Assembly: GCF_900109615.1 (NCBI RefSeq)
Contig: NZ_FOIX01000003.1
Span: 248,001 to 312,000 of the forward strand
DNA length: 64,000 nucleotides
Origin: Kaistella antarctica
Lineage (GTDB): Bacteria; Bacteroidota; Bacteroidia; Flavobacteriales; Weeksellaceae
Direction of reading: 5' to 3'
The translations under genes were made by a program, and so were the position numbers. Shown in pieces: positions 35,056-43,136 of the stretch. The notes beneath the pieces are model-generated. The model was not told where the DNA came from. It made no database searches and worked only from the letters and a program-made list of their open reading frames with translations. The first letter of the stretch is position 1, and each line of letters starts with the position of its first letter.

Positions 35056-35505
35056 TTAATAATATTGTTCTTCATTAGGTAGCGTATAAATTTTCTTGTT
35101 GTTAGAAGTTTTCCAATAATTCGTTGGTCCGAAATAATCTGCAAATGCATACGGCAATTCATCTTTCTCTAAAGATTTCAGCATTTGACTATACCATTCT
35201 GTATAAAGCGAATTTTTACCGAGGCACTTTTTAAAAAACTTGGGATAATCACGTTCCATGACATCCGTTAAATCTTTGATTGATTCGTCCGATTCCTCTC
35301 CAATTTTTAAAACCTTCTGAATCCAAGTTGAGGCAGGTATGCTCTCTTTCCTATCATCATCTGTACAAATCAGCGAACAACGCCAAGCTAGACCTGTATT
35401 TGATAAAGATGGAATAACTCTAACTTTTTCATAACCTCGATGATGCAATTCCTGAACGATGAACAGCAGTTTCTGCATGTTGAACATGTAAAAGTTCAGT
35501 TCCAT
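35056..35505 (-). CDS. Hypothetical protein, 149 residues
   Basis: I do not recognise this protein. It is soluble and mixed alpha/beta, with an N-terminal helix (MFNMQKLLFIVQELHHRGYEKVRVIP) followed by a strand pair, and a Tyr/Pro-rich C-terminus. The minus-strand sequence upstream holds TATCTTTA, one mismatch from the -7 consensus. It is monocistronic, placed between the AraC unit and pepD. Confidence 0.6.
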   Translation of the reverse strand: MELNFYMFNMQKLLFIVQELHHRGYEKVRVIPSLSNTGLAWRCSLICTDDDRKESIPASTWIQKVLKIGEESDESIKDLTDVMERDYPKFFKKCLGKNSLYTEWYSQMLKSLEKDELPYAFADYFGPTNYWKTSNNKKIYTLPNEEQYY

Positions 35506-35594
35506 AATTTTTCTTTTGAATGATTGACTTTAAAGATAAAAAAAACAAAACACGACAAGCGTATTTTGTTTTTAAGAATATATTATTTAAATAT

Positions 35595-37037
35595 CTATTT
35601 TGCTGGAATATTTGCTAAAATTTCTTTTAGAAATCCCCAGAATTTTTGAACAGACGGAATATTTGCTCTCTCATCTGGCGAGTGTGCCCCGCGAATGGTA
35701 GGTCCGAAACTTACCATTTCCATGTCCGGATAATTAGCGCCGATGATTCCACACTCTAAACCAGCGTGACAGGCCACGACTTGCGGTTTTGCGCCGAAAC
35801 TCTTTTCGTAAATTTTCTCCATAACTTGTACGATGGCAGAACCAGGTTTTGGTTTCCAACCCGGATAGGATCCGCCAAATTCAACTTCCATTCCAGCTAA
35901 TTCGTACACCGATTTCAACTGTTCGGCCACGGCATATTTGTTAGAATCAACCGACGATCTTGAAAGATTTAAAATCTTCAGCTCTCCATTTTTTAATTCT
36001 ACCCGCGCAATATTATTGGAGGTTTCTACCAAGTCAGCCACATCTGGTGACATTCTGTAAACGCCGTTATGGGCAGATTTCAAAGCAAGTATTACTTTTT
36101 TCGAATCTTCTACAGAAATTGCTTTTTCGGGAGTTGAAAAAGTTTCTATATTAATTTGTAAATCTTTTTCAACAGAAGCAAATTCTTCCATGATCGCCGC
36201 TTTCAGAGTGTTCGCTCCATCAATGAATTCTACAGAATTTCTTACGGATAAAATCACGTTTCCTTCTCGTGGAATCGCATTGCGCAATCCACCACTATCG
36301 ATTGAGATTAACTGAATATTTTGATTGTAAAGTCCCGTATATAAAAGTCTACCTAAAAGCACGTTGGCATTTCCAAAACCTTTGTGGATATCCATGCCTG
36401 AGTGCCCGCCTTGCAAACCTTTAACGATAATTTTCACGATTTGACCAGTGGAATCTTCTAATGCATAATTTTGTGAAGCGGTTACATCAACGCCACCAGC
36501 ACAGCCGATATCGATTTCGTCGTCTTCCTCCGTATCTAAATTTAGCAGAATTTCGCCTTGCAATTGTCCTGGTTTTAAACCGATAGCTCCCGTCATTCCT
36601 GTTTCTTCATCGATGGTGAAAAGTGCTTCCAAAGCGGGATGTGCAAGATCGTTACTTTCTAAAATACTCATAATAGAAGCAACGCCTAATCCGTTATCCG
36701 CACCCAAAGTTGTACCTTTCGCTTTTACCCAATCTCCATCAACTTCCATCTGAATTCCCTGTGTTTCAAAATCGAAGTTCACATCACTATTCTTCTGGCA
36801 AACCATATCGAGGTGAGATTGCAAAACGATAGGCTTTCTATTTTCCATTCCTGCCGTTGCTGGTTTTTTGATGATGACATTTCCGACTTCATCAACCGTA
36901 GTTTCTAAGTTTAATTTTTCTCCAAAGTGTTTGATGAAAGCAATTACTTGCTCTTCTTTTTTTGAGGGACGCGGAACTGCATTCAAGGCTGAAAAATTTT
37001 TCCAGATGATTTGTGGTTCGAGTTGTGATAATTCCAT
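35595..37037 (-). CDS. pepD: Aminoacyl-histidine dipeptidase (M20 family)
   Basis: PepD is a cytoplasmic two-zinc dipeptidase that splits Xaa-His and other dipeptides. Visible features are the metal-binding SHLDMVC (residues about 73-79), the ADNGLG block and the catalytic DEETGMTGAIGL. The C-terminal part holds VACHAGLECGIIGANYPDMEMVSFGPTIRGAHSPDERANI with the last metal His. The 480-residue length is normal. It starts at the ATG at 37037, where MELSQLEPQIIWKNF matches the family start. Two -7 boxes lie upstream; the nearer would give a leaderless transcript. Confidence 0.94.
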   Translation of the reverse strand: MELSQLEPQIIWKNFSALNAVPRPSKKEEQVIAFIKHFGEKLNLETTVDEVGNVIIKKPATAGMENRKPIVLQSHLDMVCQKNSDVNFDFETQGIQMEVDGDWVKAKGTTLGADNGLGVASIMSILESNDLAHPALEALFTIDEETGMTGAIGLKPGQLQGEILLNLDTEEDDEIDIGCAGGVDVTASQNYALEDSTGQIVKIIVKGLQGGHSGMDIHKGFGNANVLLGRLLYTGLYNQNIQLISIDSGGLRNAIPREGNVILSVRNSVEFIDGANTLKAAIMEEFASVEKDLQINIETFSTPEKAISVEDSKKVILALKSAHNGVYRMSPDVADLVETSNNIARVELKNGELKILNLSRSSVDSNKYAVAEQLKSVYELAGMEVEFGGSYPGWKPKPGSAIVQVMEKIYEKSFGAKPQVVACHAGLECGIIGANYPDMEMVSFGPTIRGAHSPDERANIPSVQKFWGFLKEILANIPAK

Positions 37038-37041
37038 TTTT

Positions 37042-37064
37042 CAAATTTATTTAATTCAAAAATA
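37042..37064 (-). promoter_or_regulatory. Two -7 boxes upstream of pepD
   Basis: On the minus strand TATTTTTG (37064-37057) and TAAATTTG (37049-37042) both match TAnnTTTG. The nearer one ends 4 nt before the ATG. Confidence 0.55.
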
Positions 37065-37076
37065 CAAATAAAAAAA

Positions 37077-37099
37077 CGCTTTTGAAATTTTCAAAAGCG
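37077..37099 (-). terminator. Terminator of the Cys-rich lipoprotein gene
   Basis: CGCTTTTGAAA (37077-37087) and TTTCAAAAGCG (37089-37099) are perfect 11-bp arms. On the minus strand the hairpin ends in a T-tract and lies directly after the stop at 37123. Confidence 0.85.
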
Positions 37100-37122
37100 C
37101 TATGTTTTAATTTTAAGACTAT

Positions 37123-37620
37123 TTAACAGCCGCATTCGCCATAAATTGGCGTGATGGTTTTTTCTCCCTTTTTATTTTCAACTGTCATCGTTCCTTGAAA
37201 CATCATGACTTCTTCCAATTCGTTTACTTTTTTCCCTTGAATAGTGACCGAAAAGTCATCGTTCTTAATGAATTTGCTAAAGTTATCGGGATCAAAATCG
37301 CCTTCTTTCATTTTAATTTTTACGGTATTTCCAGCAACTTTTAAAAATGCATTGTTGCCGTAATCATCAATGTAGATGTATTTTTCGTTTTCAAAATCCT
37401 CTTTGTTTTTTGCAAAATAGCAAGAGCAACCATTCACTTCGGCTGGGAAACCAAACGTTTCGAGCTTGATTTGATTTAAATTTTCTGGGGTCTGAATGTT
37501 TGCTGAATCGACTTCTACATAAGTTGAATCTTTACTCACACCAATTGCTTCGGCAATTTGTCCTTCTTTTTGACACGAAAATAACATCAGCATTGAAGCG
37601 ACCATTATTATATTTTTCAT
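37123..37620 (-). CDS. Cys-rich lipoprotein of unknown function
   Basis: A lipobox (LMLFSC) follows the N-terminal signal, so the protein is anchored in the envelope. The 165-residue chain has CSC in NGCSCYF and a terminal GECGC, a placement suggesting a disulfide or a metal site closing the fold. I do not recognise a family. It is followed by its own terminator; the LURP-like gene on the same strand ends 25 bp upstream, and the two may be co-transcribed. Confidence 0.7.
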   Translation of the reverse strand: MKNIIMVASMLMLFSCQKEGQIAEAIGVSKDSTYVEVDSANIQTPENLNQIKLETFGFPAEVNGCSCYFAKNKEDFENEKYIYIDDYGNNAFLKVAGNTVKIKMKEGDFDPDNFSKFIKNDDFSVTIQGKKVNELEEVMMFQGTMTVENKKGEKTITPIYGECGC

Positions 37621-37645
37621 TTTTTATCTTTAAATTTTGTTTACT

Positions 37646-38251
37646 CTAACCACGTGATCTTTCTAGCAAAACCATCATCAGAAATGATAGAACTACTAAC
37701 GATTCATCTTGATCATCAATATCTTTCAATCGGTCTAACTGAAATCTTCTACCAAATAAAGAAGGCATTTTCTTTAATCTAAAATATTCTGTTCCCTGTG
37801 CATCTTTTACAGTGTAAGAAGGATTTAGAAAATAACCGCTAAACATGCCAACAATTGGGATTTCGCCAACCATGCCGTCCATGATTTTTACCCAAGCGTT
37901 ATCTTCACTAATATTAAATTTATGTTGATCGTTTTCATCTAAAACTTCATAATGAGATTTCCAAAATGAGCGCATACCCTTTCTAGATAATCGACCGAAG
38001 TTTTTGTTATTAATGAGATCGTTAATGGAATAACTTGCATTAAAATCTAACCAGCGATCGGCCTTAATTCTAAAAAGTTCTTCCGACTTTGATTCGTCAT
38101 TAAAAACAATTACATCTTCTTTAAGTTTAAACATCTTCTGACGCACATAAGCAACATAATTTCCAGTATTATCTGTAATGTTAAAATCACTTGATAGAGT
38201 AGTGATTTTGAACTTAAAATCAAGCGGATAATTTAGATTTTTTAAAACCAT
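37646..38251 (-). CDS. LURP-one-related (tubby C-terminal-like) protein
   Basis: The sequence [47 protein letters not shown] fits the opening of LURP-one-related proteins. These form a 12-stranded beta barrel around a central helix, like the tubby C-terminal domain. Members may be lipid-tethered scramblase-like or regulatory proteins; function in bacteria is unknown. There is no signal peptide. It is divergent from recR with only 72 bp between the start codons. Confidence 0.75.
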   Translation of the reverse strand: MVLKNLNYPLDFKFKITTLSSDFNITDNTGNYVAYVRQKMFKLKEDVIVFNDESKSEELFRIKADRWLDFNASYSINDLINNKNFGRLSRKGMRSFWKSHYEVLDENDQHKFNISEDNAWVKIMDGMVGEIPIVGMFSGYFLNPSYTVKDAQGTEYFRLKKMPSLFGRRFQLDRLKDIDDQDESLVVLSFLMMVLLERSRG

Positions 38252-38288
38252 TTAGTATTTTTTTTAAAGGTAATACAATCTCCGAAAC

Positions 38289-38319
38289 TTGTACCTTCAC
38301 TTATTAAACTTTATTTTTG
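38289..38319 (+). promoter_or_regulatory. Promoter of recR, probably leaderless
   Basis: TTG (38289-38291), a 20-nt spacer and TATTTTTG (38312-38319) match the Bacteroidota promoter TTG-N17-23-TAnnTTTG. The -7 box ends 4 nt before the ATG at 38324, so the expected transcription start falls at or next to the start codon. Confidence 0.7.
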
Positions 38320-38323
38320 TGAA

Positions 38324-38935
38324 ATGGATTATCCGAGTAAAGTGTTAGCAAAAGCCGTAGATGAAATATCAGGGTTACCGGGAATTGGCAAGAAGTCAGC
38401 CTTGCGTTTGGCTTTACATCTGCTCAAACAACCAGAGAGTCAAGCGATCACTTTGGGTGATTCACTGAAAAAGTTGGTCACCGAAATTCTGTATTGCAAA
38501 GATTGCCATAATTTTTCTGATGCCGAAGTTTGTGAAATCTGCTCTAATCCCAAGCGAACGGAAGAATTACTTTGCGTGGTAGAAGACGTTCGCGACGTAA
38601 TGGCCATTGAAAACACCGGAAAATTTCGTGGCAAATATTTAGTTCTCGGCGGTAAAATTTCACCCATGGAAGGAATTGGTCCTAACAAACTTAATATTTC
38701 TTCCATAGAAAAAAAACTAGAAAATGGAATTGTTAAAGAATTGATATTTGCCTTAAGTGCAACGATGGAAGGCGATACAACGGCCTACTATATCTATAAA
38801 AAATTCAAAAGTTCACCGGTTCGTTTTTCAACTATTGCCCGTGGAATTTCCGTGGGCGATGAATTAGAATATGCCGATGAAATCTCTTTAGGTAGATCCA
38901 TTCAAAATCGCTTGCCTTACAATGAGCAACAATAA
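38324..38935 (+). CDS. recR: Recombination mediator RecR
   Basis: RecR works with RecO and RecF to load RecA onto gapped DNA. It has the N-terminal helix-hairpin-helix ([19 protein letters not shown]), a four-Cys zinc site (Cys58, 61, 70 and 73 in CKDC...CEIC) and a Toprim domain ([15 protein letters not shown]). The 203-residue length is normal. The ATG start gives the canonical MDYPSK N-terminus. A glycan cluster begins about 70 bp downstream. Confidence 0.95.
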   Translation: MDYPSKVLAKAVDEISGLPGIGKKSALRLALHLLKQPESQAITLGDSLKKLVTEILYCKDCHNFSDAEVCEICSNPKRTEELLCVVEDVRDVMAIENTGKFRGKYLVLGGKISPMEGIGPNKLNISSIEKKLENGIVKELIFALSATMEGDTTAYYIYKKFKSSPVRFSTIARGISVGDELEYADEISLGRSIQNRLPYNEQQ

Positions 38936-39002
38936 TTATAAGTTCTAAATTTTTTACTTTAGACCGTTCAAAACTTTATCTTAATTTAATGATTCACCAA
39001 TC

Positions 39003-39797
39003 TTGATTTCAGTAATTATTCCCATGTACAATGCAGAAAACGTTATCTGTAAGGCGTTAGATTCTGTAAAAAATCAAACTTTTCCGCTAGAAAAATTTGA
39101 GATTATTGTTGTGAATGATGGTTCGACAGATAATAGTTTAAAGGTTGTAAAATCTTATATTGAAAAAAATCCAACTTTAAATATTCAATTAATTAATCAA
39201 AAAAACGGTGGAGTATCTAACGCCAGAAATGCTGCGTTAAAATTAGCCAAGGGTGATTATATTGCTTTACTGGATTCTGATGACGAATGGTTACCGACAA
39301 AAATTGAACTACAAATGAAATATTTGCTTGATGATAATTTAGGTATCGATTTTATCACATCTTTATGGAATGATGAGAAAATAAAATTTCCTTATAAAAT
39401 TGAATTAGAAGTTGAGCTTGTTAAAATAAATCTGAACAAACTTTTACTAAAAGTTACTGGCCATACTTCTACAGCAGTTTTCAAAAGAAAAATCCTTGAC
39501 AATACCGGCTTTTTCGACGACTCGCAAAAATATTCTGAAGATGCCAATTATTGGATGCGAATTTCAGAGAATAACGTAATGTACTTGTTGCCTCAAAAAT
39601 TAGCTATTGCTGGTGCTGGTAAGAAATCATTTGGAGTTTCAGGACTTTCTGCGAACTTAAAGGAAATGGAAAACGGGATTCAGAAAAATATTTCGGAAAT
39701 GTATCAAACGAAACGGATTAACTTTGGGGAATATCTGTTTTATTTTGTAATTTCAAAAATGAAATATTGGGTACGCCCCTTAAGAGTGAAATTATGA
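39003..39797 (+). CDS. Family 2 glycosyltransferase with TTG start
   Basis: An inverting GT-A transferase: VIIPMYNAENVICKALDSV, VVNDGSTDNS, RNAALKLAKGDYIALLDSDDEW with the DxD metal site at residues 91-94. It would add a sugar from an NDP donor to a lipid or a growing surface glycan. The frame is closed upstream by TAA at 38982 with no ATG in between, and starting at the next ATG would cut off the first beta strand, so TTG at 39003 is the most likely start. It heads the glycan cluster and overlaps the next gene by ATGA. Confidence 0.88.
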   Translation: MISVIIPMYNAENVICKALDSVKNQTFPLEKFEIIVVNDGSTDNSLKVVKSYIEKNPTLNIQLINQKNGGVSNARNAALKLAKGDYIALLDSDDEWLPTKIELQMKYLLDDNLGIDFITSLWNDEKIKFPYKIELEVELVKINLNKLLLKVTGHTSTAVFKRKILDNTGFFDDSQKYSEDANYWMRISENNVMYLLPQKLAIAGAGKKSFGVSGLSANLKEMENGIQKNISEMYQTKRINFGEYLFYFVISKMKYWVRPLRVKL

Positions 39798-40348
39798 TCT
39801 ATAAATTATTTTGGGGTTTAAGGGCATTTTTATATAGTCCTTTTTTCGGAAAAATGGGAATGCCCTCGTATCTTGGTAAGCCTATTTTTTTGAAAGGAAT
39901 TAAAAATGTGTTTATAGGAAAAAAAGTTAGAATTTTTCCCCATTTACGAATAGAAACCCAAGATGGTGGAAGTGTCGTAATTCAGGATGATGTCGTAATT
40001 TCTCAGAATGTTCATATCACTTCTGCTGGAAAATTAGAAATTGGAAAAAGTTCATTAATATTAGCAAATGTATTCATTACCAATATCGACCACGAATATT
40101 TTGAAATAGGGAAACATGTTGTCAATCAGAAAATTACTGTTAAGAATACGACAATAGGAGAGAACTGTTTTATTGGAATGGGGGCAGCAATCATGGCAGG
40201 AACAAATTTAGGAAAACAATGTATCGTCGGCGCAAACGCTGTTGTAAGAGGAAATTTCCCAGACTATTGCGTGATCGTAGGTGTTCCTGCAAAAATTGTA
40301 AAAAAGTATAATTTAGAAACCCAAACTTGGGAAAAAGTAAACTATTAA
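39794..40348 (+). CDS. Hexapeptide-repeat acyltransferase (WbbJ/LbH family)
   Basis: A left-handed beta-helix acyltransferase: repeats such as VVIQDDVVISQNVHITSAGKLEIG and TTIGENCFIGMGAAIMAGTNLG end in VVRGNFPDYCVIVGVPAKIVKKY, the standard cap. His in NIDHEYF is a candidate catalytic residue. It probably O-acetylates a sugar of the surface glycan. The ATG at 39794 overlaps the preceding TGA (ATGA), so it is translationally coupled; this start is preferred to an upstream TTG. Confidence 0.87.
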   Translation: MIYKLFWGLRAFLYSPFFGKMGMPSYLGKPIFLKGIKNVFIGKKVRIFPHLRIETQDGGSVVIQDDVVISQNVHITSAGKLEIGKSSLILANVFITNIDHEYFEIGKHVVNQKITVKNTTIGENCFIGMGAAIMAGTNLGKQCIVGANAVVRGNFPDYCVIVGVPAKIVKKYNLETQTWEKVNY

Positions 40349-40350
40349 GT

Positions 40351-41484
40351 TTGAAAAATATATTAATCACCGGTGGCGCCGGATTTATTGGCAGTAACCT
40401 CGCGTTGAAACTTAATGATCTTGGTTATACCGTCACGGTTTTAGATAATTTGTCAGAACAAATCCATGGTCCAAATCCGGATAATTCTGCTTTGTATCAA
40501 AGTATTAAAGACAAAGTTATTTTTATCAAAGGTGATGTAACCAACAAAACGGATCTCGAAAAAGGAATAAAAGGACAGGATGCCATCATTCATTTAGCCG
40601 CAGAAACGGGGACCGGACAATCAATGTATTCCCTTGAAAAATACAATGAAGTTAATGTTTCGGGAACCGCATTGTTGTTAGATGTTTTAGTGAATCAAAA
40701 GAATTCTGTTAAAAAGTTAATCTTGGCCTCTTCCCGAGCGGTTTATGGCGAAGGAAAATATATAGATTCCAAATCAGAAGCCGTTTATCCCAAAAGCCGA
40801 TCTGTTGCAATGATGGAGAAGGGGAATTTTGAAATGATTGATGAAAAGGGAGGTTTTCTAAAACCTTCAGCCACAGACGAAAATACAACGTTACATCCGA
40901 CTTCTTTCTACGGTCTAACAAAACTTCAGCAAGAACAGATGGTAAAATTTGTTTGTGAATCCATCGGCATTAGTTATGTCATTCTCCGCTACCAAAACGT
41001 TTTCGGTGTCGGCCAGTCATTGCTTAATCCCTACACAGGCATTTTATCGATTTTTTCGACACAGATTCTAAATGACCAAGCGCTAAATATATTCGAAGAT
41101 GGATTAATGACTCGAGATTTCATCAATATTAATGATACGGTTGATGCAACGATCAGGAGTTTAGAAATGGAAACAGCTAATAATGAAATAATTAACGTGG
41201 GAACAAGCGTTGCAACTACTGTTTTGTCGGTTGCAAACCAGTTGGTTACTAATTATGAAAAAGATACAGTTGTGAAAATTTCAGGTGATTTTAGAATCGG
41301 CGATATTCGACATAATTTTGCGGATTTAGAAAAAGCAAAACAACTTTTAAATTTCCAGCCAAAAGTGGATTTTAAAACAGGAATTCGGGAATTTACAAAC
41401 TGGGTTCTTCAGCAACCACGGACTGACAATCATTTTGACCAATCTCTTGAAGAACTAAAGAATAAAGGATTTTTAAAATCATGA
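40351..41484 (+). CDS. NDP-sugar epimerase (SDR), candidate dTDP-L-rhamnose 4-epimerase type
   Basis: An extended short-chain dehydrogenase: GGAGFIG (residues 8-14) binds NAD+, LDNLSEQIHG follows as in dTDP-rhamnose 4-epimerase-like enzymes, and Ser in LASSRAVYGEG with YGLTK (Tyr-x-x-x-Lys) makes the catalytic triad. The probable start is TTG at 40351, two bases after the TAA of the acyltransferase, giving MKNILITGG; a further TTG at 40327 is less likely. The sugar substrate is inferred from family resemblance only. It overlaps the next gene by ATGA. Confidence 0.85.
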   Translation: MKNILITGGAGFIGSNLALKLNDLGYTVTVLDNLSEQIHGPNPDNSALYQSIKDKVIFIKGDVTNKTDLEKGIKGQDAIIHLAAETGTGQSMYSLEKYNEVNVSGTALLLDVLVNQKNSVKKLILASSRAVYGEGKYIDSKSEAVYPKSRSVAMMEKGNFEMIDEKGGFLKPSATDENTTLHPTSFYGLTKLQQEQMVKFVCESIGISYVILRYQNVFGVGQSLLNPYTGILSIFSTQILNDQALNIFEDGLMTRDFININDTVDATIRSLEMETANNEIINVGTSVATTVLSVANQLVTNYEKDTVVKISGDFRIGDIRHNFADLEKAKQLLNFQPKVDFKTGIREFTNWVLQQPRTDNHFDQSLEELKNKGFLKS

Positions 41485-42518
41485 ATTTAAGCGGTAAAAA
41501 AATACTATTTCTATCCGCCAACTTTTTTGGGTATGAGAAAGCAATAACAAATCGACTCCAAGAATTAGGCGCTGAAGTTGATTTTTTTAATGAACGACCG
41601 TCTGATTCTATATTGTCAAAAGGGATTATTCGAGTTAACAAAAATTTTTATTTTAAAAAAATAAAATCCTATTATCAAAAAATCTTAAAGCAAACTGCTA
41701 GTCGAGATTATGATTTTTTTCTCTTAATAAAAGGCGAAACAATCCCATTAATTTTTTTAGATAAATTTAAAGTCTTGCATCGTTCAGCAGAAATGATTTT
41801 TTATTCTTACGATACAGCACAAGAGTATCCTAAATTCTTGAAACTATTTCCCTATTTTAATAAAAATTTCACTTTCGAACCCCAAGATGCTAAACAGTAT
41901 GATTTGCATTTTAGACCCTTATTCTTTATTAATGATTATCATAAAGTTGCTGAAAATGTTGAATTGAAATATGATGTTGTATTTATCGGCAGCGCGCATA
42001 CCGATCGATATTTGATAGGTGAGAAACTCAGAAAAATGTGTGATGCGCAAAATCTAAAAACTTATTTTTACTATTACGCACCAAGCAAAGCAGCGTTTTT
42101 ATTAAAGAAAGTGTTTGACCAAAATTTAAAAAAATTCAATTTAAAGAAATTGAGTTTTAAAAAGTTGAAACACTCCGAGATTGCCGCTATTTATGCAGAG
42201 TCTTGCTCCGTTTTAGATATCAATAAGCCGTTTCAAGCTGGGTTAACTATGCGTACTTTTGAAACCTTAGCATCTGGCAAAAAACTCTTAACAACCAATT
42301 CAGATATACGCAATTATCCTTTTTATTCTGAAGCTAATGTTATGATTTTAGATCGGAATCAATTAAAAGTTGACGCAGAATTTTTCAAATCAAATTTTAA
42401 AGATATTAATTCCAAACCTTTAGAAATGATGACTTTAGATTCTTGGATAGCATGTTTATTTTTCAAAGATCAAGATGATTACTGGAAGAAACACCATTTA
42501 ACATTTCAGAAAAGTTAA
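41481..42518 (+). CDS. CgeB-like glycosyltransferase
   Basis: A GT-B-like protein of 345 residues with N-terminal KKILFLSANFFGYEKA, central DVVFIGSAHTDRYLIG and C-terminal GLTMRTFETLASGKKLLTTNSDIRNYPFY, the last matching the CgeB/GT4 donor-binding region (E of RTFE). It completes a tight four-gene unit by ATGA overlap and ends at a strong terminator. The cluster lacks a flippase, polymerase and sugar synthesis genes, so it probably decorates a glycan made elsewhere. Confidence 0.8.
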   Translation: MNLSGKKILFLSANFFGYEKAITNRLQELGAEVDFFNERPSDSILSKGIIRVNKNFYFKKIKSYYQKILKQTASRDYDFFLLIKGETIPLIFLDKFKVLHRSAEMIFYSYDTAQEYPKFLKLFPYFNKNFTFEPQDAKQYDLHFRPLFFINDYHKVAENVELKYDVVFIGSAHTDRYLIGEKLRKMCDAQNLKTYFYYYAPSKAAFLLKKVFDQNLKKFNLKKLSFKKLKHSEIAAIYAESCSVLDINKPFQAGLTMRTFETLASGKKLLTTNSDIRNYPFYSEANVMILDRNQLKVDAEFFKSNFKDINSKPLEMMTLDSWIACLFFKDQDDYWKKHHLTFQKS

Positions 42519-42542
42519 TGATTGATGCTTTTTAGAGCAAAC

Positions 42543-42574
42543 AAAAAGAGATATTCAACTAAATATCTCTTTTT
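42543..42574 (+). terminator. Terminator of the glycan cluster
   Basis: AAAAAGAGATATT (42543-42555) and AATATCTCTTTTT (42562-42574) form a perfect stem with a 6-nt loop and T-tract. It also faces the end of secG on the other strand and is probably bidirectional. Confidence 0.88.
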
Positions 42575-42595
42575 TATTTAATAAAAATTGTTCTT

Positions 42596-42946
42596 CTATT
42601 TATCTGCTGGCGCAGGAGTTGGAATTGGCATTGTTACAGAGTTTGCTCCAGGAGCAGTTTGCGGCGCTGGCGCTTCTTTTCTCGCTGGTGCGTTTTGGAA
42701 ACTTTTAGTAGGTTTTGCTGTTAAAATAACACTTAACAATATCATTACTACAATAATAACTCCTAAAGTCCAGGTCGCTTTTTCCATAAAGTCATTGGTC
42801 CGTTGAACCCCAAACTGAGCAGAAGAAGTTCCGCCGAAAGTTCCTGAAAGACCGCCACCTTTTGGATTTTGCGCCATTACCATAATGATTAGTAAGATAC
42901 TCGCAATCATGATAAGAACCATGAATAATGTAAATATTGTGCCCAT
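42596..42946 (-). CDS. secG: Preprotein translocase subunit SecG
   Basis: SecG assists SecYE in protein translocation. Two membrane segments are visible: TLFMVLIMIASILLIIMVMAQ, followed by the conserved NPKGGGLSGTFGG loop, then WTLGVIIVVMILLSVILTA. A Pro/Ala-rich tail of about 40 residues is typical of flavobacterial SecG. The 116-residue length fits. A consensus -7 box lies upstream. Confidence 0.93.
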   Translation of the reverse strand: MGTIFTLFMVLIMIASILLIIMVMAQNPKGGGLSGTFGGTSSAQFGVQRTNDFMEKATWTLGVIIVVMILLSVILTAKPTKSFQNAPARKEAPAPQTAPGANSVTMPIPTPAPADK

Positions 42947-42969
42947 TTTTTGTTCTGAATTTTAGTGTG

Positions 42970-42977
42970 CAAATATA
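42970..42977 (-). promoter_or_regulatory. -7 box of secG
   Basis: On the minus strand TATATTTG (42977-42970) matches TAnnTTTG, 23 nt before the ATG. Confidence 0.6.
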
Positions 42978-43123
42978 ACGTATTTTTTTAATATTTACCA
43001 GAAACATCATCTTAAAAATCTAAAATGAGACGTAAATCCCAATTTTACTTTTTGCAATTCTATTTTATTACTAATAAGCAGTTGAGCTAAAGCAAAAAAA
43101 TCTGATATCAGCTTAAATTTATT

Positions 43124-43131
43124 TAAGTTTG
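43124..43131 (+). promoter_or_regulatory. -7 box of the PAS histidine kinase gene, probably leaderless
   Basis: TAAGTTTG matches TAnnTTTG and ends 5 nt before the ATG at 43137. A GTG at 43131 overlaps the box and is not a credible start. Confidence 0.6.
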
Positions 43132-43136
43132 TGGTT

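Noticed and set aside
42792..43010. Minus-strand ORF of 72 codons overlapping secG
   Set aside because: Out-of-frame shadow of secG and its promoter region.
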